Below are positions 57,431 to 64,000 of a stretch of 64,000 bases of DNA, piece by piece. Positions within the stretch are counted from its first letter, which is position 1; every line of letters starts with the position of its first letter. The stretch spans positions 266,851-330,850 of the forward strand of contig JASKOM010000002.1 in NCBI GenBank assembly GCA_030152305.1, written 5' to 3'. The DNA is from Campylobacterota bacterium. GTDB taxonomy: Bacteria > Campylobacterota > Campylobacteria > Campylobacterales > Thiovulaceae. Both the position numbers and the translations under genes were made by a program. The notes under the pieces are model-generated. The model had not been told where the DNA came from. It made no database searches and saw only the letters and a program-made list of their open reading frames with translations.

Positions 57431-58378
57431 ATGAACAAAGAAATAAGCAAATATAGCTATTTTGTTGGAAACATTAATGACGAAGAATTAAATGACAATG
57501 TTGTTAAATGTATTTTGATTGCTATCGACAAATTTATCAATAACAACTGTTTTATTCGAGAGTTTCCGTTAAAATGCGATAAACATCAAACTCAAAATAT
57601 TGGTGTAGATAAACAAAAATTTATTTCAGGAATGAAAGGTCATATTCCAGAAATTCTCGGTTCTAATGATGTTACACGGATAATATTTAACAAACAATCA
57701 GATAAAAGCCAATTGGTTCAAGTCATGAATGTAATTGAGTTTGCATACAAACATTTGTGTTATGCAGAACTTATTAATAAGGACACTGAATATTATTCTT
57801 GCACAGAACATCAACACTATAAATGTATTGATAGCGAATTGCAAACTGTTCAAACAAGTTTCATCAATGAAATTAACATTTGTTTTGAACAACACACTTT
57901 AAACTTTGAACTACAACAAGATGGCAAAATATACAGAAAAATAGCTGATGAATTAGTCAAAATGAATGATGAACGAAAAAAGTTTAAAACTATTGATCCA
58001 GAAACTGACAATCTTTTAGATACTGCTTACAACAAATTTTTGTCAGCTGATCTTAAAGAAAGAAAAACAGCTCTTGAAAAATTATGGGATGCTTTTGAAC
58101 GAATCAAAACTTTAGAACATTCAGATAAACAGAAATCTGTTGAAATAACATTAACAAAACTTTTTAAAGAAAGTAGCAAGTTAAAATGTTTGTTTGAAGA
58201 CGAAATGAATGAATTAACTTCTATTGGTAATAAATTCAGAATTAGACATCATGAAACAAATAAAGAACTTATAAGAAATTCTCTTGAAATAGATTATCTA
58301 TTCCATAGAATGAGTGCTACTATTCATGCTTTGTTAAAAGGTCTTTCTGCATACCTCATCGTGAAAAATATTCGATGA
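57431..58378 (+). CDS. Hypothetical protein, 315 aa, possible abortive-infection (AbiJ/HEPN-like)
   Basis: The protein is soluble and helical, without a signal peptide. From memory of the families, the region ~140-175 (TSFINEINICFEQHTLNFEL, then QQDGKIYRK) resembles the AbiJ N-terminal-domain type. The region ~195-230 (DTAYNKFLSADLKERKTALE) and the C-terminal NKFRIRHHETNK with IDYLFHRMSATIHALLKG resemble a HEPN-like C terminus. The R-x-R-H-H could be the HEPN R-x(4-6)-H motif. The similarity is tentative. Its stop codon lies inside a CGATGAGGT copy, and that copy pairs with another 12 nt upstream to form a hairpin. Confidence 0.55.
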   Translation: MNKEISKYSYFVGNINDEELNDNVVKCILIAIDKFINNNCFIREFPLKCDKHQTQNIGVDKQKFISGMKGHIPEILGSNDVTRIIFNKQSDKSQLVQVMNVIEFAYKHLCYAELINKDTEYYSCTEHQHYKCIDSELQTVQTSFINEINICFEQHTLNFELQQDGKIYRKIADELVKMNDERKKFKTIDPETDNLLDTAYNKFLSADLKERKTALEKLWDAFERIKTLEHSDKQKSVEITLTKLFKESSKLKCLFEDEMNELTSIGNKFRIRHHETNKELIRNSLEIDYLFHRMSATIHALLKGLSAYLIVKNIR

Positions 58379-58381
58379 GGT
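58353..58381. repeat. Inverted pair of the CGATGAGGT motif spanning the stop codon (terminator-like)
   Basis: ACCTCATCG and CGATGAGGT form a perfect 9-bp stem with an 11-nt loop. The TGA stop of the 315-residue gene is inside the second copy. It is located between convergent genes (smpB ends at 58391 on the minus strand), so it may end transcription from both sides. Confidence 0.75.
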
Positions 58382-58390
58382 TAGAAATAT

Positions 58391-58846
58391 TTAATTGTTC
58401 TTTGCAAAATTTTTAATTGCACTTTTGCTTTCTTTTTGTAAATCTTTTTCTTTTAGACTTTGTCGTTTATCATGAAGCTGTTTTCCTGAAGCTAGAGCAA
58501 CTTCGACTTTAACAAGATTTTTATCATTTATATATATTTTAGTTGGAACTAAAGTTAAACCATTTTTTGAGACTTTTGCATGAAGTCGTTTAATTTCTAA
58601 TTTATGCATTAATAATTTTCTTTTACGAATTTCATCATAACGAAAAGATGCATGTGTAGTTTCTAGATAACTAACATGAGCTTGAAGAAGCCAGATTTCA
58701 CCTTTTTCTATTCGTATATAACTATCTCGTAAATTAACTTTATTAGCTCTGATAGCTTTAACTTCGCCACCTGTCAAAACTATTCCAGCTTCATATTTAT
58801 CTTGAATAAAATAGTCATGAAATGCTTTTTTGTTATTACTAACCAA
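58391..58846 (-). CDS. smpB: SsrA-binding protein SmpB
   Basis: SmpB brings tmRNA to stalled ribosomes. The 151-residue protein has KAFHDYFIQDKYEAGIVLTG, VNLRDSYIRIEKGEIWLLQAHVS, RKRKLLMHKLEIKRL and the Lys-rich C-terminal tail. The tmRNA gene is not in the window. Confidence 0.95.
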   Translation of the reverse strand: MVSNNKKAFHDYFIQDKYEAGIVLTGGEVKAIRANKVNLRDSYIRIEKGEIWLLQAHVSYLETTHASFRYDEIRKRKLLMHKLEIKRLHAKVSKNGLTLVPTKIYINDKNLVKVEVALASGKQLHDKRQSLKEKDLQKESKSAIKNFAKNN

Positions 58847-58869
58847 TTTTATTTCCTTTTAATTATTTA

Positions 58870-60135
58870 TTAAAAAACTATATTGCATACAGGACAATTT
58901 TTTAATTCTATTCCTGCAACAGTTCCATGAATTCCATCAGTTCTATTTTTAACATAAATTTTTGAACCCATTGCATCGGCGGCACTTTTTGCAATAAATA
59001 AGCCTAATCCAACACCAGATTTTTCACCTTTTCTATGAAACGGAGCAAAAAGATCTGATTTTTCACCTTTTCTATGAAACGGAGCAAAAAGATCTGATTT
59101 TTCATCGACACCTATTCCTTCATCTATGACTTCAATTATTAAATATCCAGATTGATTAAATCGAGTTGTTAATTCTATTTTTTTACTTTTTGGTGTAAAT
59201 TTAAGAGCATTTTGAAGAAAATTCTGAATAACTTGATGTAATAATGTTTCTTGAATTGATGCATAAAATTCTGTTGATTGAAAAGATGAAACTAATATTT
59301 TGTCTTGAGATTCGGCTAAAAGTTGAAAATCAGCAAATCGTTCAGATAAAAATTTTATAACATCTCGTTCTACTGGTGGTTCAAATTGAGCAGTTTCTTG
59401 ACGACCGATATTTAAAACATCTGATACAATACGATTCATTTCGTCTATTTTTTGATTTGTTAATTTTAGAACTTCTATATATTCTTCGACAGATCGTTTT
59501 TTTAGCAAAGTTACCTGATTTTTTAATTTTATTACAGATAACGGAGTCTTTAGTTCGTGAGAAGCACCAATAAACAATTCTTTTTGTGTAAAAATAAAAT
59601 TATTAATTCTTCGAAGAAGTTCATTTAAAGTTCCTGCAAGAAGATGAAATTCTTCTGGAAGTTCTTTAATCGGTATTTCTTCTATTGATCGTTCATTTAT
59701 ATTTTTTATATATCTATTTAATTTTATAATCGGTTCTCTTGTTTCTCGAGAAACCATTTTTGACGAAAAAAATATCACGATTAAAATACCTATAACAGAT
59801 AAATAAATCAAAATCGATATATGATAAAAATAGCTATTTAACGGTGTTATATCTCTTTTTAATATCAAATTCTCATTTTGCCAAAATTCTATAAATTTTT
59901 TATTATCAATTTCTGTAATTTTAATTACTAACGAAATATTCTGATCAAAATTATTAAATAATCTAGAATTTTGATTATCTTTTTGAGATTCTGATATTAA
60001 ATGTGTCATTTCCACTATTTCTCCATTTAACATCATTTGTTCGATAGAACTTAAAAACGATACTGCAAATGTTAATAATAGTGGAACAAGTAAAGCAAAA
60101 AATTTTAAATTTACTAAACCTGTTTTGGAAAACAA
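58870..60135 (-). CDS. Sensor histidine kinase with duplicated 13-residue lid segment
   Basis: A 421-residue membrane kinase with TM1 (~10-31), a short periplasmic domain, TM2 (~103-123), HAMP, H-box GASHELKTPLSVIKLK (~residue 190), N-box QNFLQNALKFTPK (~residue 287), and G1 DEGIGVDEKSD and G2 GVGLGLFIAK. Between G1 and G2, the F-box lid segment KSDLFAPFHRKGE is present twice, from a 39-bp tandem repeat. The C terminus ends in CPVCNIVF with a Cys pair. It overlaps its regulator by 22 bases. Confidence 0.85.
   Translation of the reverse strand: MFSKTGLVNLKFFALLVPLLLTFAVSFLSSIEQMMLNGEIVEMTHLISESQKDNQNSRLFNNFDQNISLVIKITEIDNKKFIEFWQNENLILKRDITPLNSYFYHISILIYLSVIGILIVIFFSSKMVSRETREPIIKLNRYIKNINERSIEEIPIKELPEEFHLLAGTLNELLRRINNFIFTQKELFIGASHELKTPLSVIKLKNQVTLLKKRSVEEYIEVLKLTNQKIDEMNRIVSDVLNIGRQETAQFEPPVERDVIKFLSERFADFQLLAESQDKILVSSFQSTEFYASIQETLLHQVIQNFLQNALKFTPKSKKIELTTRFNQSGYLIIEVIDEGIGVDEKSDLFAPFHRKGEKSDLFAPFHRKGEKSGVGLGLFIAKSAADAMGSKIYVKNRTDGIHGTVAGIELKNCPVCNIVF
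59020..59097 (-). repeat. Tandem 39-bp direct repeat in the histidine kinase gene
   Basis: Two identical consecutive 39-bp units (59020-59058 and 59059-59097) plus a partial third (11 bases) encode KSDLFAPFHRKGE twice. The perfect identity points to recent slippage or unequal recombination. The frame is kept. The repeat lies in the ATP-lid of the kinase. Confidence 0.9.
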
Positions 60136-60785
60136 AATCTATAACCTCGTCTTCTAACAGTTTCAATAGTTGTTATATTAAGAGGTTTGTCCATTTTTTG
60201 ACGAATTTGATTTATTGCAACTTCAATTACATTTGGTGTAACTAATTCTGGTTCTTCCCAAATTGCATCTAATAATTGCTCTTTTGAGATAATTTGATCT
60301 CTATGTCTTGCAAGATGAGTCAGAACTTCAAACGGTTTCCCTTTTAGTTCTATTTCTTCGTTTTTATAAACTATTTTTTCTTCATCTGGATTTATTTTTA
60401 GTCCATCGATTTCGATTACATTACTTCCGCCAAATCTCAATCTTGCTTGTATTCTTGCAATTAGAACATCAAAATCAAAAGGTTTTCGAATATAATCATC
60501 TGCTCCTCGTTTTAGAGCTTCTATTTCACTTGTCGAATCTCCTCTAGCTGAAAGAACAACAACAACAGTTTTTACTGATTTGTGTTTTATTTGTGGAATT
60601 AGATCTATTCCGTTTCCATCTGGTAACATCCAATCCATAAGAACAAGATCATAATTTCTAATATTTAGATAATAATCTGCATCTTTTATTGTGCTAACAT
60701 CATCGCTTTGATAGTTGTATTCTCTCAAACCTTCGATTAAGGTCTTTTTGAGTGTTGGCTCATCTTCAATAACTAAAATTCTCAT
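60114..60785 (-). CDS. OmpR/PhoB-family response regulator
   Basis: A 223-residue regulator: receiver domain (ILVIEDEPTLKK; LVLMDWMLPDGNG with phospho-Asp; VVLSARGD; GADDYIRKPF) and a winged-helix domain with ELKGKPFEVLTHLARHRDQI and IETVRRRGYRF. It is the first gene of a pair with the histidine kinase. The 281-bp upstream gap is shared with divergent hisD. Confidence 0.92.
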   Translation of the reverse strand: MRILVIEDEPTLKKTLIEGLREYNYQSDDVSTIKDADYYLNIRNYDLVLMDWMLPDGNGIDLIPQIKHKSVKTVVVVLSARGDSTSEIEALKRGADDYIRKPFDFDVLIARIQARLRFGGSNVIEIDGLKINPDEEKIVYKNEEIELKGKPFEVLTHLARHRDQIISKEQLLDAIWEEPELVTPNVIEVAINQIRQKMDKPLNITTIETVRRRGYRFCFPKQV

Positions 60786-60995
60786 TAGAGTCCTTTATTT
60801 TGTTTAATTTAAAAACAGTAAAAATGATTATATCATATCGTTTTAGGAAACTTTAAACTTATTTTAAACTAAATTTAAAGTTTATATTTTATCGTGATAA
60901 ATATCTTTTTTTATTTCTAATATTTCATAATTTTCAATATATTTATTGTTTGAATTAATGACTTTTCCACTATCTCAAAGATAACATTTTCTTGA

Positions 60996-61001
60996 TACAA
61001 T
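60996..61001 (+). promoter_or_regulatory. Probable -10 element for hisD
   Basis: TACAAT with TCTTGA upstream (extended -10-like) lies 65 nt before the TTG start of hisD, in the 281-bp gap between the divergent regulator and hisD. No -35 is seen. Confidence 0.45.
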
Positions 61002-61066
61002 GCGATAGAGTCTTTTACACACGAAAGCTCTTTTTAGTTTTTTTAAAAACATAACGAGGTAACTAT

Positions 61067-62365
61067 TTGAAAATATTTAGTAAATTAGACATAGATTTTG
61101 ATAAAAATTTCTCTGAACTTTTATCACGAGGCAAAATGGACATTGATTCCGCAACAGACATTGTAAATAAAATTTTAAAAGATATTAAAGAACACGGCGA
61201 CAATGCAATTATTTCTCAAATTGCAAAATTCGATCGTTGGAATCCAGAAACTTCTGAACATTTAATTATTTCGCAAAAAGACATGAAAGCTGGTTACGAT
61301 CGTATTTCTTCTGAATTGCGACAAGCTTTACATTTAGCTTATAACAGAATTGAAAATTTCCATAAAAAACAGCTTCCTCAAAGTTGGCTTGATTTTGAAA
61401 ATAATGGCAACATTTTAGGTCAAAAAGTTTCTCCGATTTCTAAAGCTGGTCTTTATATTCCTGGTGGCAAAGCTTCATATCCAAGTTCTCTTTTAATGAA
61501 TGCTATTCCTGCAATTGTTGCTGGTGTTTCAGAAATAGTTGTTTGTTCTCCGACTCCAGATAATTATATAAACGATTTATTATTAGCTTCGGCTCATATT
61601 TGTGGTATTTCTGCTTTTTATCGAATTGGTGGTGCAACAGCAATTGGTGCAATGGCTTATGGAACTCAAACAATTCCAAAAGTTGATGTTATTACTGGTC
61701 CTGGTAATATTTTTGTTGCTACGGCTAAAAAATTAGTTTTTGGTGATGTTCAAATTGATATGATTGCTGGTCCAAGTGAAATTGGCATTATTGCTGATCA
61801 AACGGCTGATCCTAGATATTTAGCAATTGATTTATTATCTCAAGCTGAACACGACGAAATGGCTAGTTCTATTTTAATTACAGATTCTTCCGAATTGGCA
61901 AATAAAACTCGCGATGAGGTCTATCGACAATTGGCAAATTTGCCAAGATATAAAATTGCTGAAAAATCAATTCGCGAACGAGGAGCAATAATTATAACTT
62001 CGTCAATAAATGATGCGATAAATTTAATGAACGAAATTGCTCCAGAACATCTTGAAATCGTAACAAAAAATCCATTTGAGTTATTGCCAAAAATTAAAAA
62101 TGCTGGTGCAATATTTTTAGGAAAATATACTCCTGAAGCAATTGGTGATTATATCGCTGGACCAAATCATACTTTGCCAACTGGTGGAAGTGCAAAATTT
62201 TATTCACCGTTATCAGTCGAACATTTTTTAAAAAGAAGTTCAATTATTAGTTTTTCAGAACAAGGACTTAAAGAGGTTGCCGATGCTACACAGATTTTGG
62301 CTCAAGCTGAAGGATTAGATGCACATAGACTTTCTGTCAAATCGAGGGTGGAGGTGTTTCCATGA
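61067..62365 (+). CDS. hisD: Histidinol dehydrogenase
   Basis: HisD performs the last two oxidations of histidine synthesis with NAD and zinc. The start is TTG at 61067 with GAGGT seven bases upstream. The 432-residue protein has GLYIPGGKASYPSSLLMNA, GGATAIGAMAYGTQTIPKVD, ITGPGNIFVATAKK, DMIAGPSEIGIIAD, LLSQAEHDEMASS with zinc ligands and GPNHTLPTGGSAKF. It overlaps the NYN gene by four bases. Confidence 0.96.
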   Translation: MKIFSKLDIDFDKNFSELLSRGKMDIDSATDIVNKILKDIKEHGDNAIISQIAKFDRWNPETSEHLIISQKDMKAGYDRISSELRQALHLAYNRIENFHKKQLPQSWLDFENNGNILGQKVSPISKAGLYIPGGKASYPSSLLMNAIPAIVAGVSEIVVCSPTPDNYINDLLLASAHICGISAFYRIGGATAIGAMAYGTQTIPKVDVITGPGNIFVATAKKLVFGDVQIDMIAGPSEIGIIADQTADPRYLAIDLLSQAEHDEMASSILITDSSELANKTRDEVYRQLANLPRYKIAEKSIRERGAIIITSSINDAINLMNEIAPEHLEIVTKNPFELLPKIKNAGAIFLGKYTPEAIGDYIAGPNHTLPTGGSAKFYSPLSVEHFLKRSSIISFSEQGLKEVADATQILAQAEGLDAHRLSVKSRVEVFP

Positions 62366-63711
62366 AAAGTGTAGCCCTGTTTTACGATGTTGAAAATTTA
62401 ATAGGTGGTTATGATTTCAAATTTCTTGAAGACTTTTCAATGAAGTCTGTTTTTGCTGAAATAAATAAATTTGCTGATTTAAACAAAAGAGATTTTGTTA
62501 GAAATATCTCGATTCAAAAGGGATATGCAGACTGGAGCAATTATAAAATTAGTAAATTAAAATGGGATGTTGCAGAAATTGGAATCGAACCAGTTCAGAT
62601 GTATGGTTTCGCAAAAGGTGCAATGAAAAATTCGTCCGATATTCAACTTGTTGTTGATGCAATGGAAATTTTATATACAAGACCATTTATAGATACTTTT
62701 ATAATTATTTCTGGTGATGGAGGTTTTTCATCACTTGCAAGAAAATTAAATGAACATGGTAAAAAAGTTATTGGTTGTGCATATCGAAGTAGCACAAATG
62801 CAATGTTCAGAAATTTATGTGACGAATTTATTTATCTAGAAGAACCTCAACATATTGTTCAAGTTCAGTTTGAACATAAAACCGAAAAAACAAAAATTGA
62901 AATTGACTCAAATCTAAGAATTCAAATTTCTCAAAATCCAATTTTAAAAAACTTTGCGACAAAGATTAGTCAAATCGACAGCAATCAAAAAGATAAAGAT
63001 TTTGTATTTAATCATATTCGTAAAGTATTTGAAGTTTTAAAAGAAAATATAGATTCCAGAACATATTTAAGTAAAGATGGATTAAATATTTCTATCTTAA
63101 AAACAGCTTTAATGTATGCTATAAAAGATTTTGACTATTTAAAATATGGATTTGGTAAGTTTGTTGATTTTATTCGTTATGCGATAAATGGCACAGGAGT
63201 TAAACTTTTATTAAAAGAACCAAGTGAATATCGACTTGTATTAAGCGAAACTTTCATTCAAGATTTTATTGAAGTAGAACCAATAATTGAACCGAATCAA
63301 ATTCACAGTATTGAAAACTATCGTGTAATTTTGGCAAATAAAAAACCTGTAATTAAGTTGCCAGAAAATATTGGTTTTTTATACAATGTTCTGGAATATT
63401 TATTAGAATTTAAACCAGGATTAACAGATATTCTTTTTGAAGACATAGTTAATAAACTATTAGATAATGGTTGTGAGCAAAATAATGCTCGTGAATCTTT
63501 ATATTTACTGATTAATTGTGGTGTTCTTGTTGGCGACAACTCGTCAACTGTGTTATCAGAACAAAAATACAGTATAGTTGATGACAATATCGATGATTTC
63601 ACAAAGAAAATCAAACAAAGTATTGTTTATAAATTAAGAAACTTGCTAGGAAGTCAAATTAACGAAAAACTTGTAAATGAATTATTAATGATATTTGAAA
63701 ACAAAGAATAG
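62362..63711 (+). CDS. NYN-domain protein with possible LOTUS-like C-terminal region
   Basis: The N-terminal ~160 residues form a NYN (PIN-like) nuclease domain: ALFYDVENLIGGYDF carries the first acidic residue, SSDIQLVVDAMEIL the middle one and FIIISGDGGFSSLARKL the last; GKKVIGCAYRSSTNAM follows. Around residues 215-300, a segment (IDSRTYLSKDGLNISILKTAL through FIRYAINGTGVKLLLK) resembles an OST-HTH/LOTUS RNA-binding module. A predicted role is RNA cleavage or turnover. It is coupled to hisD by overlap, with a GGAGG ribosome site inside the hisD end. Confidence 0.75.
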   Translation: MKSVALFYDVENLIGGYDFKFLEDFSMKSVFAEINKFADLNKRDFVRNISIQKGYADWSNYKISKLKWDVAEIGIEPVQMYGFAKGAMKNSSDIQLVVDAMEILYTRPFIDTFIIISGDGGFSSLARKLNEHGKKVIGCAYRSSTNAMFRNLCDEFIYLEEPQHIVQVQFEHKTEKTKIEIDSNLRIQISQNPILKNFATKISQIDSNQKDKDFVFNHIRKVFEVLKENIDSRTYLSKDGLNISILKTALMYAIKDFDYLKYGFGKFVDFIRYAINGTGVKLLLKEPSEYRLVLSETFIQDFIEVEPIIEPNQIHSIENYRVILANKKPVIKLPENIGFLYNVLEYLLEFKPGLTDILFEDIVNKLLDNGCEQNNARESLYLLINCGVLVGDNSSTVLSEQKYSIVDDNIDDFTKKIKQSIVYKLRNLLGSQINEKLVNELLMIFENKE

Positions 63712-63724
63712 ATTATTTTATTAT

Positions 63725-63743
63725 TTCGCTCTTTATGGGCGAA
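63725..63743. terminator. Weak hairpin after the NYN gene
   Basis: TTCGC pairs with GCGAA across a 9-nt loop, followed by GTTAGTATTTTTAT. It sits between the NYN gene and the convergent tRNA. Confidence 0.35.
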
Positions 63744-63759
63744 TGTGTTAGTATTTTTA

Positions 63760-63837
63760 TGGTGTCAAGAGAGAGATTTGAACTCTCGACCTCCGGCTTA
63801 TGAGACCAGCGCTACTAACCAGCTGAGCTACCTTGAC
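63760..63837 (-). tRNA. tRNA with anticodon CAT (Met or Ile2)
   Basis: A full cloverleaf on the minus strand: acceptor GTCAAGG/TCTTGAC, D-arm TAGCTCAGCTGGTTAGTAGCG, anticodon loop CTCATAA, T-arm with GAGAGTTCAAATCTCTC and encoded CCA. It is about 39 nt downstream of 5S rRNA, as a trailing tRNA of an rRNA operon. It is the second CAT tRNA in the window; the acceptor starts G-C, not the initiator type. Confidence 0.9.
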
Positions 63838-63876
63838 ATAGAAGATATCGAAAGCTTATAGAGAACTTTTTATCAA

Positions 63877-63993
63877 TGTTGGCAACGACCTAGATTCCCG
63901 TCCCCGTAGGAGATAGTATTATCGGCGAAGAGATGCTTGACTTTCAGGTTCGAAATGGGTCTGAGTATTTCCATCTCTCTATAGTCACCAACA
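63877..63993 (-). rRNA. rrf: 5S ribosomal RNA
   Basis: On the minus strand, the sequence begins TGTTGGTGACTATAGAG and ends GGTCGTTGCCAACA, the ends pairing as in helix I. The conserved loop CCATTTCGAACCTGAAAGT and the CTACGGGG region are present. Ends are approximate by a few bases. 23S rRNA should lie beyond the right edge. Confidence 0.88.
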
Positions 63994-64000
63994 CTGAAGA

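Noticed and set aside
62281..62365. GAGGT near the end of hisD as further copies of the dispersed motif
   Set aside because: AAGAGGTTG and GGAGGTG do not match the GATGAGGT core; the latter is the ribosome site of the NYN gene.

Overview
The window is chromosomal DNA from an AT-rich, Gram-negative bacterium, most likely a member of the Campylobacterota (former Epsilonproteobacteria). Supporting signs are a ccoNOQP cbb3 oxidase operon followed by a DUF4006-like small protein, a tandem ThyX, single-gene housekeeping operons of the kind seen in this group, outer-membrane genes (bamA, lpxD, kdsB, a TonB receptor), many chemoreceptors and a strong use of CGA arginine codons. I cannot name the genus from sequence alone. 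No prophage, CRISPR array or insertion sequence is visible.

Layout. 1-1.4 kb: tail of a surface protein with carboxypeptidase-regulatory-like repeats, then a 100-residue unknown. 2.0-8.1 kb: purB coupled to nrdA; nrdA is split by a 348-nt group I intron and also carries three inteins. 8.2-14.5 kb: metF, then a chemosensory cluster (soluble MCP-like protein, CheD homologue without its catalytic Cys, NIT-domain MCP) coupled to moeA. 14.7-16.9 kb: bamA. 17-20.7 kb (minus): ccoNOQP and two small membrane proteins. 20.8-24.9 kb (minus): REC-RHH regulator, small unknown, lpxD, polysaccharide-deacetylase-like protein, minE, minD. 25-26.9 kb (minus): a two-gene DUF262 island. 27-28 kb: ilvC. 28.2-32.4 kb: TonB receptor overlapping a YfiR-SpoIIE protein. 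32.4-34.6 kb: tRNA(CAT), HIT protein, gpmI. 34.6-37.7 kb (minus): asparaginase-like domain, alaS. 37.9-40.6 kb: unknown, pepA, membrane protein, pdxJ. 40.7-49.9 kb (minus): a dense run of dCache-type MCP, ddl, hydrolase, gap, pgk, tpiA, SpeE-like, coaE, kdsB and a lipoprotein. 50-56.4 kb (minus): yajC-secD-secF-SUMF1-like-thyX. 56.7-58.4 kb: DUF1566 lipoprotein and a possible abortive-infection protein. 58.4-60.8 kb (minus): smpB and a two-component pair. 61-63.7 kb: hisD and an NYN protein. The right edge holds a tRNA(CAT) and 5S rRNA, the end of an rRNA operon on the minus strand.

Two things stand out. First, the 9-mer CGATGAGGT (core GATGAGGT) occurs about 41 times on the two strands, roughly once per 1.6 kb and nearly equally in both orientations, against about one copy expected for the base composition. 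It lies mostly inside genes, and twice forms an inverted pair at a gene end. This is how DNA uptake sequences of Neisseria and Pasteurellaceae behave, and I know of none described in Campylobacterota. Second, the ribonucleotide reductase large-subunit gene needs one RNA splicing event and three protein splicing events, and two of its inteins sit directly before catalytic cysteines. All counts were made by eye.
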